Notes: generated from the sequence alone by a model not told the origin. DNA of 27,909 nt from an uncultured Planctomycetaceae bacterium (GCA_903921605.1 CAIXQV010000718.1:1-27909); one strand, 5' to 3'. Numbered from the stretch's first letter, positions 1 to 9,180 are shown. Numbers and translations: made by a program.

Positions 1-151
1 AGCCGTCTCGCTCCGCCGAGATGAGCCTTGCAGTGCTCAGCGTTGTATTATCTGGCCCGCAGAGACCCGCAACACGCGTTGGCACATAGCGTTCTACATT
101 CTTTGTTGAACGTGAAACTTGCAAGGCTCGTCTCGACGGAGCGAGACGGCT
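1..151. repeat. Long imperfect inverted repeat (MITE/REP-like element)
   Basis: Bases 1-33 and 119-151 are reverse complements at 30 of 33 positions. The core shared by both arms is GGAGCGAGACGGCT. About 85 bp separate the arms. The left arm touches the window edge and may extend further. No reading frame in the element looks genuine. It could be a short non-autonomous mobile element or a dispersed palindrome downstream of the epimerase gene. A transcription-termination role is possible but there is no T-tract. Confidence 0.7.
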
Positions 152-247
152 ACTGAAGTTTGTCCAGAATCGCGAAATACTCCGAGCTCCCTCATTGCGA
201 ACAAAACGGAACCAGACAACCAAGAGGGCTCTTTCGCGTCCGAGAAT

Positions 248-1207
248 CTACTTCCGAAGCCTGCCAGCATCTTCCAGCAACATCCGAATCACGTCCGCGC
301 TGGAGTAGCGAAACTGAAAGCCTGTTTCATCAACAAGCCGCTTAGACGACACGACCCAGGGATAGCGAATAAAGCTCCACAGAGGCGCGGGGAATCGAAA
401 GATCGGAAGTCGTAAGGCCCACCAACATGTTGTGACAAGTCGGCACAGCCAGTAGGGAACAGGAACAGCAATTCGGCCGCTCATCTTTCCCAGTTCTTTC
501 ATGGTGACCATATCCGGTGGGCCCACGTTGAATGGTCCGCGAGCTTCCGCTTTCAAGATCGCCAGTGTCGCCTGAGTGACATCTTCGAGATGAACAAATT
601 GCATCTGAGGATCATCACCGCCCGGCAATGTCAGAACCGGCGGAACCGTAAACAGTGGGATCATGAAATTGCTGACACCGGGGCCGTAGATGATACACGG
701 TCGAGCCCAACTCACGATCAACTTTGGATGAGCCATAGAAAACTCCGCCAGCAATCGTTCGACCTCGACTTTGTCGGCCGCATAGCGATAGTCCGTTCGA
801 GCCCTCAACGGTTGCTCTTCTGTCATCGGCACTGGGTTATCCGGCCATGCTCCATATGCCGTGGCACTCGAGGCCACAAAGAGTCGCTTCGCTCTGGATT
901 TGGAAACAGCCGTCAGGAGATTCCTGGTGCCCTCAACATTGATCTGATGCATCCGCCCTTCGTCGCGCATGGGATTTACGACAAAGGCCAGATGAAGAAT
1001 TGTATCAGGGTCAAACTGCTGTACGTGCTCGGAAAGCCTTGAGCTTGTAATGTCACAATTCTCAAATCGATCGGGAGCATCGCTTCGTGGCGCGACGACA
1101 TCCAGGCCAAGGATCTGAGCCGCCGGCCACGCTGCCCGAATCGCGTTGACCAACGATCGACCGTAAAAGCCGGAACTGCCCGTGATAAGAATTCGCTCAG
1201 GATTCAT
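248..1207 (-). CDS. NAD-dependent epimerase/dehydratase (extended SDR family)
   Basis: A 319-residue Rossmann enzyme. The N-terminus has the nucleotide-binding motif TGSSGFYG (residues 9-16). An acidic residue follows the second strand (LGLD, D36), which favours NAD(H) over NADP(H). The SDR catalytic elements are visible: VASSATAYG around residues 111-119 supplies the Ser, and YAADK (Y142, K146) is the YxxxK pair. Length fits UDP-sugar epimerases and related nucleoside-diphosphate-sugar dehydratases or reductases, but the C-terminal substrate part is not specific enough to name the substrate. It lies 114 bp downstream of the next minus-strand gene, so co-transcription is possible but not shown. 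The ATG start immediately precedes the Rossmann strand. No clear Shine-Dalgarno is visible. Confidence 0.85.
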   Translation of the reverse strand: MNPERILITGSSGFYGRSLVNAIRAAWPAAQILGLDVVAPRSDAPDRFENCDITSSRLSEHVQQFDPDTILHLAFVVNPMRDEGRMHQINVEGTRNLLTAVSKSRAKRLFVASSATAYGAWPDNPVPMTEEQPLRARTDYRYAADKVEVERLLAEFSMAHPKLIVSWARPCIIYGPGVSNFMIPLFTVPPVLTLPGGDDPQMQFVHLEDVTQATLAILKAEARGPFNVGPPDMVTMKELGKMSGRIAVPVPYWLCRLVTTCWWALRLPIFRFPAPLWSFIRYPWVVSSKRLVDETGFQFRYSSADVIRMLLEDAGRLRK

Positions 1208-1253
1208 CGTAACGACTGGAAGAACAACAGGAGCCCGGGGTTTCAGTAATTGA

Positions 1254-1281
1254 CAGGGTCAGGATTGTAGCCCCTGCCCTG
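1254..1281. terminator. Possible hairpin between two minus-strand genes
   Basis: CAGGGTCAGG pairs with CCTGCCCTG apart from one bulged base, leaving a loop of about 9 nt. It follows the stop of the secretin-motif gene by about 40 bp. No T-run follows on either strand, so intrinsic termination is uncertain. Confidence 0.3.
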
Positions 1282-1321
1282 CCCCACGTCCAAAGAGCGA
1301 TCCCCGGTCCCCATCAATCCG

Positions 1322-2455
1322 CTATTCGTCGATTCTTGTGAGCAGCATGATCAGTTGTAGTTCGGTGGACGAAGAATTCTCTGACGTACGCTTACTGAGC
1401 GATGAAACAGGAGTCGGGTGTCCAACGTGGATTCGGCAGGTTCCTTCTGCAGCGTCTTTCGCGAGAGAGTATCGATCAATCTTCCCGGCATTCGCCGTGT
1501 CCTGTCCTTTGTCGTCGCGACTTGTGACGAACGTTCGAAAAGTGATATCCACCTTTTCGGATGGTTTGGCATCCTTCGCAACTGCATACTCAGGCACCGT
1601 CTGAACTTTCGCTTCCAGCATCAGTCCCAGAAAGAGCGTCCTGACGATTGGCTGGTCACCGGTGGCTCCCTGCCCGACGACAGGTACAGATCCCGAGATC
1701 ACAGGAACATGATTCCCGGAGGCGACGTGATTGGTGAGCCGCTCTCGGCAAATCAAAGTACCGTGATGCCCAGATTTGGCTTCCTGCAGTGTCGTGAGTT
1801 GCTGCCGAACTTCTTCAACCTCGGACGCACCCGTAATCATCTGTTCGATGTTTCCACGATCTGCCATATCCACGGGAATCCACCATGCTTCCAGGCGATA
1901 GGTTTGACCTCCAACAACCGACGATGTCAGTTCCTTCAGGAATTCTGCGATTTCCGCGTGCACCTTTTCTGTCTGTCGGATCATCAGAGAATTACCAAGA
2001 TCGTGAATCAGGTCGTACCCGTCTTCACTCTCCCAGGACTCGTTGGCGATCGCGTCCTTGATAAGATCACCGATGGAAAGTCCATCCGTATTTGCCAAAT
2101 AGCTCTTCAGGCTCGGTTCTTCGCTTTCGTCGACGGATCCACGGACAAAAACACTTCCAGATGCCCCACCACCAAGCCCGCCCAGTTGGACCGGTTCAGC
2201 CGGTACATTAAAGAACCCGCCACCGCCGCCACCAAATCCACCTTGTCCGCCGCCAATGAGCCCCAGGTCAACCCCTGTGACCTGAGAGGAACCAGCATTG
2301 AACCGGTGATGCTGGCGAGGCGTAACCAGCGGGGTAATGTCGTAGAACTTAACAACCAGCGGTTGAATGGCTTCCGCCGCAGCGACCTCCTGAGCAGAAG
2401 TCTGCGGTGTGAAACTGAGCATTCCAGCGACTAGCAACCCAAAGAACCTGACCAT
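1322..2455 (-). CDS. Secreted Gly-rich protein with secretin-like motif, function unknown
   Basis: A 377-residue protein with a Sec signal peptide (hydrophobic stretch, then a probable cleavage after TSA near residue 21). Residues about 65-110 are a glycine-rich low-complexity linker. After it, NSLMIRQTEKVHAEIAEFL resembles the segment of secretin N-domains where short repeats read 'N.LivrqT..vh..i..lL'. The C-terminal TELQLIMLLTRID is also secretin-like, but the protein is far too short to be a full outer-membrane secretin and I see no clear pore domain. It is likely a periplasmic or envelope protein that shares only the small ring-forming fold. A strong Shine-Dalgarno (AAGGGG, 5 nt before the ATG) fixes the start. 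A small, possibly broken reading frame ends 32 bp upstream on the same strand. Confidence 0.7.
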   Translation of the reverse strand: MVRFFGLLVAGMLSFTPQTSAQEVAAAEAIQPLVVKFYDITPLVTPRQHHRFNAGSSQVTGVDLGLIGGGQGGFGGGGGGFFNVPAEPVQLGGLGGGASGSVFVRGSVDESEEPSLKSYLANTDGLSIGDLIKDAIANESWESEDGYDLIHDLGNSLMIRQTEKVHAEIAEFLKELTSSVVGGQTYRLEAWWIPVDMADRGNIEQMITGASEVEEVRQQLTTLQEAKSGHHGTLICRERLTNHVASGNHVPVISGSVPVVGQGATGDQPIVRTLFLGLMLEAKVQTVPEYAVAKDAKPSEKVDITFRTFVTSRDDKGQDTANAGKIDRYSLAKDAAEGTCRIHVGHPTPVSSLSKRTSENSSSTELQLIMLLTRIDE

Positions 2456-2486
2456 GTCATCCCCTTCTAAAAGATCATTGATCTCA

Positions 2487-2737
2487 TCAGATTCCAGAAA
2501 CGTGCGTTGCGTTTCCTGATCCGCCGGATTTCAACTTCTCCAGAAGAAGTTCGGTGGATTCCTCAGACAAAACAGGCGGCCGATTGTCTCCTGAGGCTGC
2601 GATAATTCTGCGGTCAGGGTATTCTTCCTGTACGAGTTCCAGCGTTATTCGTAACTCATCAAGAGGCAGCCGGGGCTTTAACCTGACTGCAGTTTGGGAT
2701 TGAATCTGCCAACCACAACGCGTTTGCTGCCGATCAT
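2487..2737 (-). pseudogene. Short apparently frameshifted reading frame upstream of the secretin-motif gene
   Basis: Two minus-strand frames abut. From an ATG at 2737 the sequence reads MIGSKRVVVGRFNPKLQSG and stops at 2678-2680. A second open frame overlaps this and continues LKPRLPLDELRITLELVQEE and on to a TGA at 2487-2489. The second frame has no standard start near its beginning. Joining them near 2682 would require one extra base and would give about 83 residues. Both halves have natural-looking codon use. The product is not recognised. Arguing against a live gene, its ATG lies only 23 bp from the start of the divergent DUF1549 gene, leaving little room for promoters. It may be a decayed gene, a sequencing indel, or chance. 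Confidence 0.35.
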
Positions 2738-2760
2738 CGTGATCTCAAGGACCCTCTTCG

Positions 2761-4362
2761 ATGATTCGAAGTCTTTCAATCTCTGCGTTTGTCGCGATCT
2801 TCGCCCTGATCACGCCGACATTTGCTCAGGAATCACGCCTGTTGTCGCCTCAGGAAACTGCGACTGAAATTGACCGGCTATTTGCCGAATCGTGGCAGAA
2901 ACAGTCTGTCGAGCCTGCACCAGCAGCCAGCGACGAAGAATTTGTGCGAAGGCTGTATCTGGATCTGGCTGGCAGAATCCCGGCCGCCGCAGAAACTCGC
3001 GAGTTCCTTGAGACTACATCACCCCAGAAACGCACGGAACTGGTAGAGTCTTTGCTGGACGGCCCCGCATTCGTGCGCCATTTCACCATCATCTGGCGAA
3101 ATGCACTGATCCCGCAAGCCTTTAACGATTTGCAGACTCGTGGTCTTGTTCCGGGGTTTGAAGCCTGGCTGTGGAAACACTTCTCGGAGGAGACTCCATA
3201 CGATCGCATGGTCCACGAGCTGATCACAACTCCGATCGATTTCGGTGACAATGCAGGCAACGTTCTCAATGCCGCCAGCAGCCCCAGCGCATTCTTTATT
3301 GTTCGCCAACTGCAACCAGAAAACCTGGCCACCGGAACCTCTCGCGCGTTTCTTGGGGTTCGCCTGGATTGTGCTCAATGTCACGATCACCCGTTCGACA
3401 AATGGAAGCGTAATCAGTTCTGGAGTATGGCGGCCTTCTATTCCGGCTTTCAACGCCCCGAAGGCGTTGATCCGGAGAATGCGTTGATGATGTCCATGAA
3501 TGAAGTCAAGGGGGCGCGATCAATCAAAGTTCCTTCCACGGGCGATGTCGTTCCGGCGATGTTTCTGACCGGCACTGAACCCGAATGGACCGAAGAATCG
3601 GTACCTCGACAGGTGTTAGCCGATTGGGTCACATCGAAAGACAACCCGTGGTTTGCAAAGATGGCAGCGAATCGACTTTGGGCTCAGTTTCTGGGTCAGG
3701 GAATTGTCCAACCGGTGGATGATTTTTCGGACAACAATCCGCCTTCTCATCCGGAGGTGCTCGACTTGCTGGCCGAACAGTTTGCCGCTCATGATTTTGA
3801 TCTGAAGTATCTGGTTCGCACCATCACGGCCACTCGAGTTTATCAAACGACCAGTCGCCAGACTCATGCCAGCCAGGCCGATCCCAATCAGTTTGCTCGC
3901 ATGGCCCTGCGCGGCCTGACGCCCGAGCAATTCTTTGACAGCCTGGCCGAAGCCACGGGATACTATCAGCCGTTTCGAACGGACAATCCCTTTGTGATCG
4001 ACGCCGATTCGCCACGCGGTCGATTTCTGGAATTGTTTCGCGACGAAAATGAGTCTCCGCTGATGAAGGAGACAACGATCCTGCAGGCTCTGGCGATGAT
4101 GAATGGCGACTTTGTCGACAACGCCACGACCCTCGACAATAGTCAGACACTTCGAGCTGTCGTCGACTTTCCTTTGATGTCCAATGAGGAACGCCTGGAG
4201 ACATTATTCATCGCAGCTCTCAGTCGTCGCCCCACGGACGACGAGAAGACCAGCTTCGGCAAATACGTTTCTGATGGCGGTGCATCGGGCAATGGCAAAG
4301 ATGCATTCGCCGATATCTTCTGGGCACTGTTGAACAGTAGTGAATTTCTTTTGAATCATTGA
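2761..4362 (+). CDS. Secreted DUF1549/DUF1553 (PSCyt2-PSD1) domain protein
   Basis: A 533-residue protein typical of planctomycetes. A signal peptide ends around TFA-QE (residue 22). The DUF1549 region (about residues 33-230) carries RRLYLDLAGRIP and the single cytochrome-like motif DCAQCHDHPFDKW, with C204, C207 and H208. DUF1553 fills about residues 285-530, including the landmarks ANRLWAQFLGQG and SHPEVLDLLA. CxxCH could bind heme covalently, but the activity of this family is unproven. It is shorter than members that also carry a PSCyt1 domain. AAGGA 9 nt before the ATG supports this start. The next gene downstream encodes DUF1501, the standard partner, so the two probably act together in the periplasm, perhaps in polysaccharide or sulfated-sugar breakdown (inference). 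Confidence 0.93.
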   Translation: MIRSLSISAFVAIFALITPTFAQESRLLSPQETATEIDRLFAESWQKQSVEPAPAASDEEFVRRLYLDLAGRIPAAAETREFLETTSPQKRTELVESLLDGPAFVRHFTIIWRNALIPQAFNDLQTRGLVPGFEAWLWKHFSEETPYDRMVHELITTPIDFGDNAGNVLNAASSPSAFFIVRQLQPENLATGTSRAFLGVRLDCAQCHDHPFDKWKRNQFWSMAAFYSGFQRPEGVDPENALMMSMNEVKGARSIKVPSTGDVVPAMFLTGTEPEWTEESVPRQVLADWVTSKDNPWFAKMAANRLWAQFLGQGIVQPVDDFSDNNPPSHPEVLDLLAEQFAAHDFDLKYLVRTITATRVYQTTSRQTHASQADPNQFARMALRGLTPEQFFDSLAEATGYYQPFRTDNPFVIDADSPRGRFLELFRDENESPLMKETTILQALAMMNGDFVDNATTLDNSQTLRAVVDFPLMSNEERLETLFIAALSRRPTDDEKTSFGKYVSDGGASGNGKDAFADIFWALLNSSEFLLNH

Positions 4363-4405
4363 GTCTCAGATAAACCGGAACATGATGCAGACAGTCGATT
4401 CAATC

Positions 4406-4466
4406 GTTTAACGGCAAGCCACAGGCGGCGCCCGATTTCGCATACGCCTACGGCTGGCCATTAAAC
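4406..4466. repeat. REP-like palindrome between DUF1553 and DUF1501 genes
   Basis: GTTTAACGGCAAGCCACAGGC (4406-4426) is the reverse complement of 4446-4466 at 17 of 21 positions, with a 19-bp loop. This fits a folded-RNA or dispersed-palindrome element in the 163-bp gap between two genes that otherwise look co-transcribed. I recall similar 'AACGGCAAGCC.CAGGCG' sequences from other planctomycete intergenic regions, which I cannot verify here. Confidence 0.6.
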
Positions 4467-4525
4467 GAAAACGCTTGATACGCGAATAAATCGACCGTTC
4501 GCTTGCGACTCGCAAGGACCTAAAC

Positions 4526-5845
4526 ATGATCAATCGCCGAACCTTTTCAAAGTATGCCGGGCTCTCGTTGCTTGGCTCGTCGATGTCCGGATGGCTTCCC
4601 CGATTGGCAGCCGAGGTTCAGCAGTCCGGCACCAAAGCACCTCGGTCATGCATCCTGTTATGGATGTCCGGCGGGCCAAGCCAGATGGAGACCTTCGACC
4701 CCAAGGAGGGTCAGGAGAACGGTGGCCCAACTAAGGCCATCGAGACCAGCGTGCCCGGAATTCGCATCGCCGAAAACCTGCCGAAGGTCGCCACAGTAAT
4801 GGAGCATTTGGTGCCGATCCGTTCCATGTCGACGAAAGAAGGCGACCACACCCGAGCAACCTACTACATGCGAACCGGGTATCTTCCGCAGGGTCCCATT
4901 CAGTACCCAGCGATGGGTTCATTCCTTGGGAAGGCTCTGAAGAAACCGGAGTGTGATCTGCCATCATTCATCGCCGTGAATCCGTTTCGAGCCTTCAGCC
5001 CGGGAGCATTCGGGCCTGGTTTCCTCGGACCATCGTGGTCTCCGTTAGTTGTTGCGTCAGAAATGGATCAGCAGCAGAACGTTTCGTTTGAAGTGCGAAA
5101 TCTCAAGCCTGCGGATCGCTTACCAGCGGCTCAGGTCGACTCGCGATTGAGTCTGTTGAGTACTCTGGAGCATTCATTTCTATCAGAACGTCCCGATGGC
5201 CCGGGACACAGTCATCTGCAGTCTTATGAGCAGGCCGTTCGCATGATGAAGTCGGAGGCTGTTGCAGCATTTGATCTGGAACAGGAAGAAGCGTCACTCC
5301 GAGATGCCTACGGTCGAAATGCGTTTGGACAGGGTTGCTTGCTGGCTCGTCGTCTTGTCGAACGAGGCGTCTCGTTTGTCGAGGTTTCTCTGAATGGCGT
5401 TGACGGACTTGGCGGAGCCGGCTGGGATACTCATCAGGACAACTTCAACGCCGTCAAAGGTCTCTGTGGAATTCTTGACCCTGCGTGGGCCACGTTGATG
5501 ACCGATCTGAAGCAGCGGGGATTGCTCGAGAATACGCTGGTCGTTTGGATGGGCGAGTTTGGACGCACGCCAAAGATCAACGAGAACACCGGCCGCGATC
5601 ATTGGCCTGGAAGCTGGAGCACTGTACTCGGCGGAGCCGGCACCAAAGGCGGTCAGGCTTACGGAACCACCAGCGATGACGGCATGGAAATCAAGGATGG
5701 TTTACTGACCGTCCCCAATCTCATGGCCACGATCTGCCGAGCCCTCGCGCTGAATCCGGAATCTACCAACCTCAGCAACATCGGCCGCCCGATTCCTCTC
5801 GCTGATCACGGTTCAGCGGCGGTGCAAAGTCTGTTGAATTCTTAG
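4526..5845 (+). CDS. DUF1501 family exported protein (Tat-type leader)
   Basis: A 439-residue protein. The N-terminus has a twin-arginine-type signal, NRRTFSKYAGLSLLGSS, followed by a hydrophobic stretch and export around LAAEV. Conserved DUF1501 landmarks are LLWMSGGPSQMETFDPK, GDHTRATYYMRTGY, GAGWDTHQDNF and MGEFGRTPKIN with GRDHWPG. The Asp/His/Glu-rich motifs match the alkaline-phosphatase/sulfatase-like superfamily, implying metal-dependent hydrolysis, though the biochemical function of DUF1501 is not established. AAGGA 7 nt before the ATG fixes the start. The gene follows the DUF1549/DUF1553 gene, the pairing found repeatedly in planctomycete genomes. Tat export suggests folding or cofactor loading in the cytoplasm. 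Confidence 0.92.
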   Translation: MINRRTFSKYAGLSLLGSSMSGWLPRLAAEVQQSGTKAPRSCILLWMSGGPSQMETFDPKEGQENGGPTKAIETSVPGIRIAENLPKVATVMEHLVPIRSMSTKEGDHTRATYYMRTGYLPQGPIQYPAMGSFLGKALKKPECDLPSFIAVNPFRAFSPGAFGPGFLGPSWSPLVVASEMDQQQNVSFEVRNLKPADRLPAAQVDSRLSLLSTLEHSFLSERPDGPGHSHLQSYEQAVRMMKSEAVAAFDLEQEEASLRDAYGRNAFGQGCLLARRLVERGVSFVEVSLNGVDGLGGAGWDTHQDNFNAVKGLCGILDPAWATLMTDLKQRGLLENTLVVWMGEFGRTPKINENTGRDHWPGSWSTVLGGAGTKGGQAYGTTSDDGMEIKDGLLTVPNLMATICRALALNPESTNLSNIGRPIPLADHGSAAVQSLLNS

Positions 5846-6015
5846 ATTGCCGATGACAGGCTTCGGAACTCAAACCATCTCGAATTCCGCCGCCCGACCT
5901 GTCATACTACGCACTCCGGGCTGTGTCGCGTGTAGGTTCGCAGCCTAAAAACAGCCAAATATGCCTGAGTTGGATCCGCACCGATTTGAGTTCACGCAAA
6001 GTCAAAGAGTGATGT

Positions 6016-7122
6016 ATGCAAGACAGTCAGAGTGCTTTCAGATGCCTTCTGCATCTCTTCCTGTTCACCGGGACTTTTTCAGCCGCAGTTTTTCCGGCAC
6101 ATGCTGATGAAACGAAAACGGTTTGGGGACTAAAGGCTGGCGATCGGTTTGTGGTGAGCCTAATTTCAGTCAAGCATACCGAAGTGACGATCGGTGACCA
6201 GCCAGCCACCAGCTCGGACACTCGGGATCGGTTTGAGATTGAATACCGTGTTACTCAAGTGCGAAATTCAGGCGATGCGGTCATTGCGGCAAAAATCCGG
6301 AAAGCCAGTCGGGATGTTGGCGAGGCATCTCAGGATTCACTGAAGGCCTCAGCACGTTCCGCCAGAGCTCTCGAAGATCTTCGCATCGGATTTGAGATCG
6401 ATTCCACCGGACAGATTCTGACAATCACCGCACGAGACAGAGACGCTGTCCTCGTCGCACTTTCGGGACTGGATGTGTCGACTTCTCAACTGCTACGTGA
6501 TTCCTGTCCCGATGATGTGATCGCTGCCTGGCTGAGCCGTCCTTTCTGGGCCGGGCTCACAGGCCAGGTTGATGAGCTTCCACAAGGTAGTGATCAGAAG
6601 GAGAAGCAAAAGTCTCCGCTGACCAGAAAAGATTCCATCGCCATCGGGCCGTTTGGCGTCATGCAGACCACATTGGAGCTTCAGCCAAACGCAGCTGACA
6701 AAAATGAAGAGTCGATAACCGTGACCGGCAAAGGGCGTTTTGTTCCCCTGGTCGTGCCAAATCGGGAAACGATCTCGTCAAAGATTCCACTACAGAATGT
6801 TACGGCAGAACTGGATGAGTACTCAGGAAAGATCCTTCTTGCTCAGGAGAAACCAAAAGAAGAAACACTTGTGCCCGACGGTGATCTTCCTGAGTTGCGG
6901 CCAGAAATCCTTCCGCATCAGAAAGACGTCCACTTTCAGTCGATGGAAGTCAATATCCGGATGCATGGCAGCGGAACCCTCAAAGGATCAGCGGGGAGCG
7001 CGGACCAGAACGTCACCTTTCGCCAAACTCAAATGCAGGCATGGATACTGACCGAACTTGCTTTTGCTCGGTCTGAGTATTTTTATGATGTGCCGGTACC
7101 GATTCCGGCAGCCCCACGTTAA
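6016..7122 (+). CDS. Secreted protein of unknown function (DUF6263-like in outline)
   Basis: A 368-residue protein with a signal peptide ending near PAHA-DE (about residue 30). The mature part starts GLKAGDRFVVSLISVKHTEV, then alternates beta-rich segments, including FEIDSTGQILTI and a late VNIRMHGSGTL. The pattern 'solubility-of-flux/threshold' beta protein with GDRF and a polar variable linker recalls proteins annotated DUF6263, but I make this call weakly. No catalytic motif is visible. It lies 170 bp after the DUF1501 gene on the same strand and may or may not be part of that operon. Another ATG in a different frame starts at 6012, and only a weak AGAG precedes the chosen start. Confidence 0.7.
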   Translation: MQDSQSAFRCLLHLFLFTGTFSAAVFPAHADETKTVWGLKAGDRFVVSLISVKHTEVTIGDQPATSSDTRDRFEIEYRVTQVRNSGDAVIAAKIRKASRDVGEASQDSLKASARSARALEDLRIGFEIDSTGQILTITARDRDAVLVALSGLDVSTSQLLRDSCPDDVIAAWLSRPFWAGLTGQVDELPQGSDQKEKQKSPLTRKDSIAIGPFGVMQTTLELQPNAADKNEESITVTGKGRFVPLVVPNRETISSKIPLQNVTAELDEYSGKILLAQEKPKEETLVPDGDLPELRPEILPHQKDVHFQSMEVNIRMHGSGTLKGSAGSADQNVTFRQTQMQAWILTELAFARSEYFYDVPVPIPAAPR

Positions 7123-7350
7123 TCGCCTCTTCTCTGCTGTCGGCAAGCGTCCCGGCTGGCACTCTCAAATTTCCGAAGGCTGAACGTTCGCCTGAAAATG
7201 TGGGATTGAGCGGCCAACAACGGTCACTTTGGGTAAGAATTCACTGTTTCTGGCCACTGCAAAGTCGTTAGCGAATCAGGACACGTCTATGATTGGCCGC
7301 AGCGAAATGTGTTTGCGGACTTTGCGAATGAATTCTCAAACCTCACTGCA

Positions 7351-7372
7351 GGAGATCGTCGAACGATCCTCC
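7351..7372 (+). promoter_or_regulatory. Hairpin in queF 5' leader
   Basis: GGAGATCGT and ACGATCCTCC pair with one bulged base around a CGA loop, followed by CTGTTTATTTCTCC. It ends 43 bp before the queF ATG. The stem plus T-rich tail resembles an intrinsic terminator or attenuator. I do not recognise a preQ1 riboswitch consensus here. Confidence 0.35.
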
Positions 7373-7415
7373 CTGTTTATTTCTCCTTGAATCGAATTGA
7401 AGGACTGTTGTCGTC

Positions 7416-7775
7416 ATGTCTGATCCGTCTCGCGACACTCTGGAAACATTTGAAAACCCGTTTCCTCAGCGAAATTTTGTTGTTGAAACAGTGGCTCCGG
7501 AGTTCACCTCTGTGTGCCCGAAAACTGGCCACCCGGATTTCGGAACGCTGACCATTACGTACATTGCGGACAAAGTCTGCTACGAACTGAAGTCACTGAA
7601 ACTTTACTTGCAAGAATACCGAAATCATGGTGCGTTTTATGAACGCGTCACAAACATGATTCTGGATGATCTGGTCGCGGTTACTCAGCCACGCTGGATG
7701 AAAATTGAAGCCGCCTTTACGCCTCGCGGTGGTATTCGCACGACAGTGATCGTTGAACACGGTACGCGACCTTAG
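7416..7775 (+). CDS. queF: NADPH-dependent 7-cyano-7-deazaguanine reductase
   Basis: A 119-residue single-domain (short, YkvM-type) QueF. It reduces preQ0 to preQ1 in the cytoplasm, a late step of queuosine tRNA modification. [12 protein letters not shown] carries the nucleophilic Cys34 and the acid Asp41. [20 protein letters not shown] is the QueF signature involved in NADPH and substrate binding. Length matches the unimodular family. GAAGGA about 11 nt upstream supports the ATG. The stop lies 31 bp before argH, so the two may be co-transcribed despite unrelated pathways. A hairpin occurs in the leader. No other queuosine genes are in the window. Confidence 0.95.
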   Translation: MSDPSRDTLETFENPFPQRNFVVETVAPEFTSVCPKTGHPDFGTLTITYIADKVCYELKSLKLYLQEYRNHGAFYERVTNMILDDLVAVTQPRWMKIEAAFTPRGGIRTTVIVEHGTRP

Positions 7776-7806
7776 GTTCGAACTGATTCAGGACTGGAGA
7801 ATGTAC

Positions 7807-9180
7807 ATGGCCAAGGCATGGGGCGGACGATTTCATCAGGCGACGGATCCGCGAGTAGAAGCCTTCACAGAGTCGATCAGCTTTGATAAGCGGCTCTACG
7901 CTGTCGACATTCGCGGCTCCATGGCCCATGCCACAATGCTTGCTCATGCCGGGCTGATTACAGACCTCGAACGAGATCGCATCTGTGATCATCTTGACCA
8001 GATCGGTGAAGAGATTGCGGCTGGACAATTCACCTTCCGTACGGATCTCGAAGACATCCACATGCATATCGAGAACGCGTTGATCACGCGGATCGGTGAT
8101 GTGGGTCGAAAGCTGCACACAGGGCGAAGTCGCAATGACCAGGTCTCCACGGACCTGAAACTCTACACTCGCGATGCCATCGACGATCTCGACAAGTTGC
8201 TTGTTGAAATTCAACAGGCATTTGTCGCTCGTTGTGACCAGGACGCTGACGTTGTGTTGCCCGGGTATACCCATCTTCAGCGCGCTCAACCTGTGCTGGC
8301 CGCGCATTACTGGCTGGCTTATGTCGAGAAGTTTCAGCGAGATCGTGAACGACTGGCGGATTGCCGAAAGCGCCTCAACGTTTGTCCGCTGGGAGCGGCG
8401 GCATTGGCTGGAACAACGTTACCGATCGATCGCCAACTGACCGCGAAATTACTGGGCTTCGATTCCGTTGCTGCCAACAGTCTCGACGTCAGCAGCGATC
8501 GCGATTTCCTGATTGAGTTCGTGTTCTGCCTTTCGCTGGTGGCTGCTCATCTGAGCACATGGGCTGAAGAGTGGATTATTTGGTTCACGACGGAATTCAA
8601 CTTCCTGAAACTTCCGGATGCCTACACAACTGGCTCTTCAATCATGCCGCAGAAGCGGAATCCTGATGTTCTGGAGCTGATCCGAGGCCGAACAGCTCGA
8701 GTGATGGCGACCGTGCCGCAGTTGCTGATTCTGATCAAGAGTCTTCCTATGGCCTACAACCGAGACCTGCAGGAAGACAAACTGGCGATGTTCTCCGCCT
8801 ACGATGCGCTGCGGGCTTGCCTGGAATTGACGCCATCCATCGTGGCCGGTGCAGAATTGAAGCGAGATTACATTGAATCGCGGCTTGAGGACGGCTTCCT
8901 GGACGCCACGGCCCTGATGGAATATCTCATCAAAAAGGATGTCCCAATGCGGACCGGTCACGAGACTGTCGGAAAGCTGGTGGCGCATTGTGAGTCTCGG
9001 CAATGCCGGCTCGCAGATCTGTCGCTGGAAGACCTCAAGACGGCCTGCTCGGTGATTGAAGAAGACGTCCGAGGGATTTTGGGGGCTCGGAACGCAATGA
9101 AGGCCTTGCAGAGCTATGGGTCGGGCGGCGAAGAATCTGTCGCTGCAAGACTAGCCGAGTGGAAGCAGCGACTGTCCTGA
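7807..9180 (+). CDS. argH: Argininosuccinate lyase
   Basis: A 457-residue cytoplasmic enzyme cleaving argininosuccinate to arginine and fumarate, the last step of arginine synthesis. It starts [11 protein letters not shown], the usual ArgH opening. Family landmarks are [17 protein letters not shown] and the fumarase-superfamily signature [12 protein letters not shown] beginning at residue 276, containing the catalytic Ser. Length is normal. Longer in-frame starts exist (7753, which overlaps queF, and an ATG at 7801), but GGAGA sits 6 nt before the ATG at 7807 and directly against 7801, so 7807 is preferred. Confidence 0.96.
   Translation: MAKAWGGRFHQATDPRVEAFTESISFDKRLYAVDIRGSMAHATMLAHAGLITDLERDRICDHLDQIGEEIAAGQFTFRTDLEDIHMHIENALITRIGDVGRKLHTGRSRNDQVSTDLKLYTRDAIDDLDKLLVEIQQAFVARCDQDADVVLPGYTHLQRAQPVLAAHYWLAYVEKFQRDRERLADCRKRLNVCPLGAAALAGTTLPIDRQLTAKLLGFDSVAANSLDVSSDRDFLIEFVFCLSLVAAHLSTWAEEWIIWFTTEFNFLKLPDAYTTGSSIMPQKRNPDVLELIRGRTARVMATVPQLLILIKSLPMAYNRDLQEDKLAMFSAYDALRACLELTPSIVAGAELKRDYIESRLEDGFLDATALMEYLIKKDVPMRTGHETVGKLVAHCESRQCRLADLSLEDLKTACSVIEEDVRGILGARNAMKALQSYGSGGEESVAARLAEWKQRLS

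Noticed and set aside
1418..2434. 338-residue plus-strand frame across the secretin-motif gene
   Set aside because: It is antisense to a gene with a signal peptide, strong Shine-Dalgarno and recognisable motifs, and its own translation is Arg/His/Cys-rich and unlike a real protein.
7123..7415. preQ1 riboswitch before queF
   Set aside because: I could not find the characteristic preQ1-I pseudoknot consensus; only a simple hairpin is supported.
7309..7551. 80-residue plus-strand frame overlapping queF start
   Set aside because: It overlaps queF in another frame and has no motif; shadow of queF and its leader.
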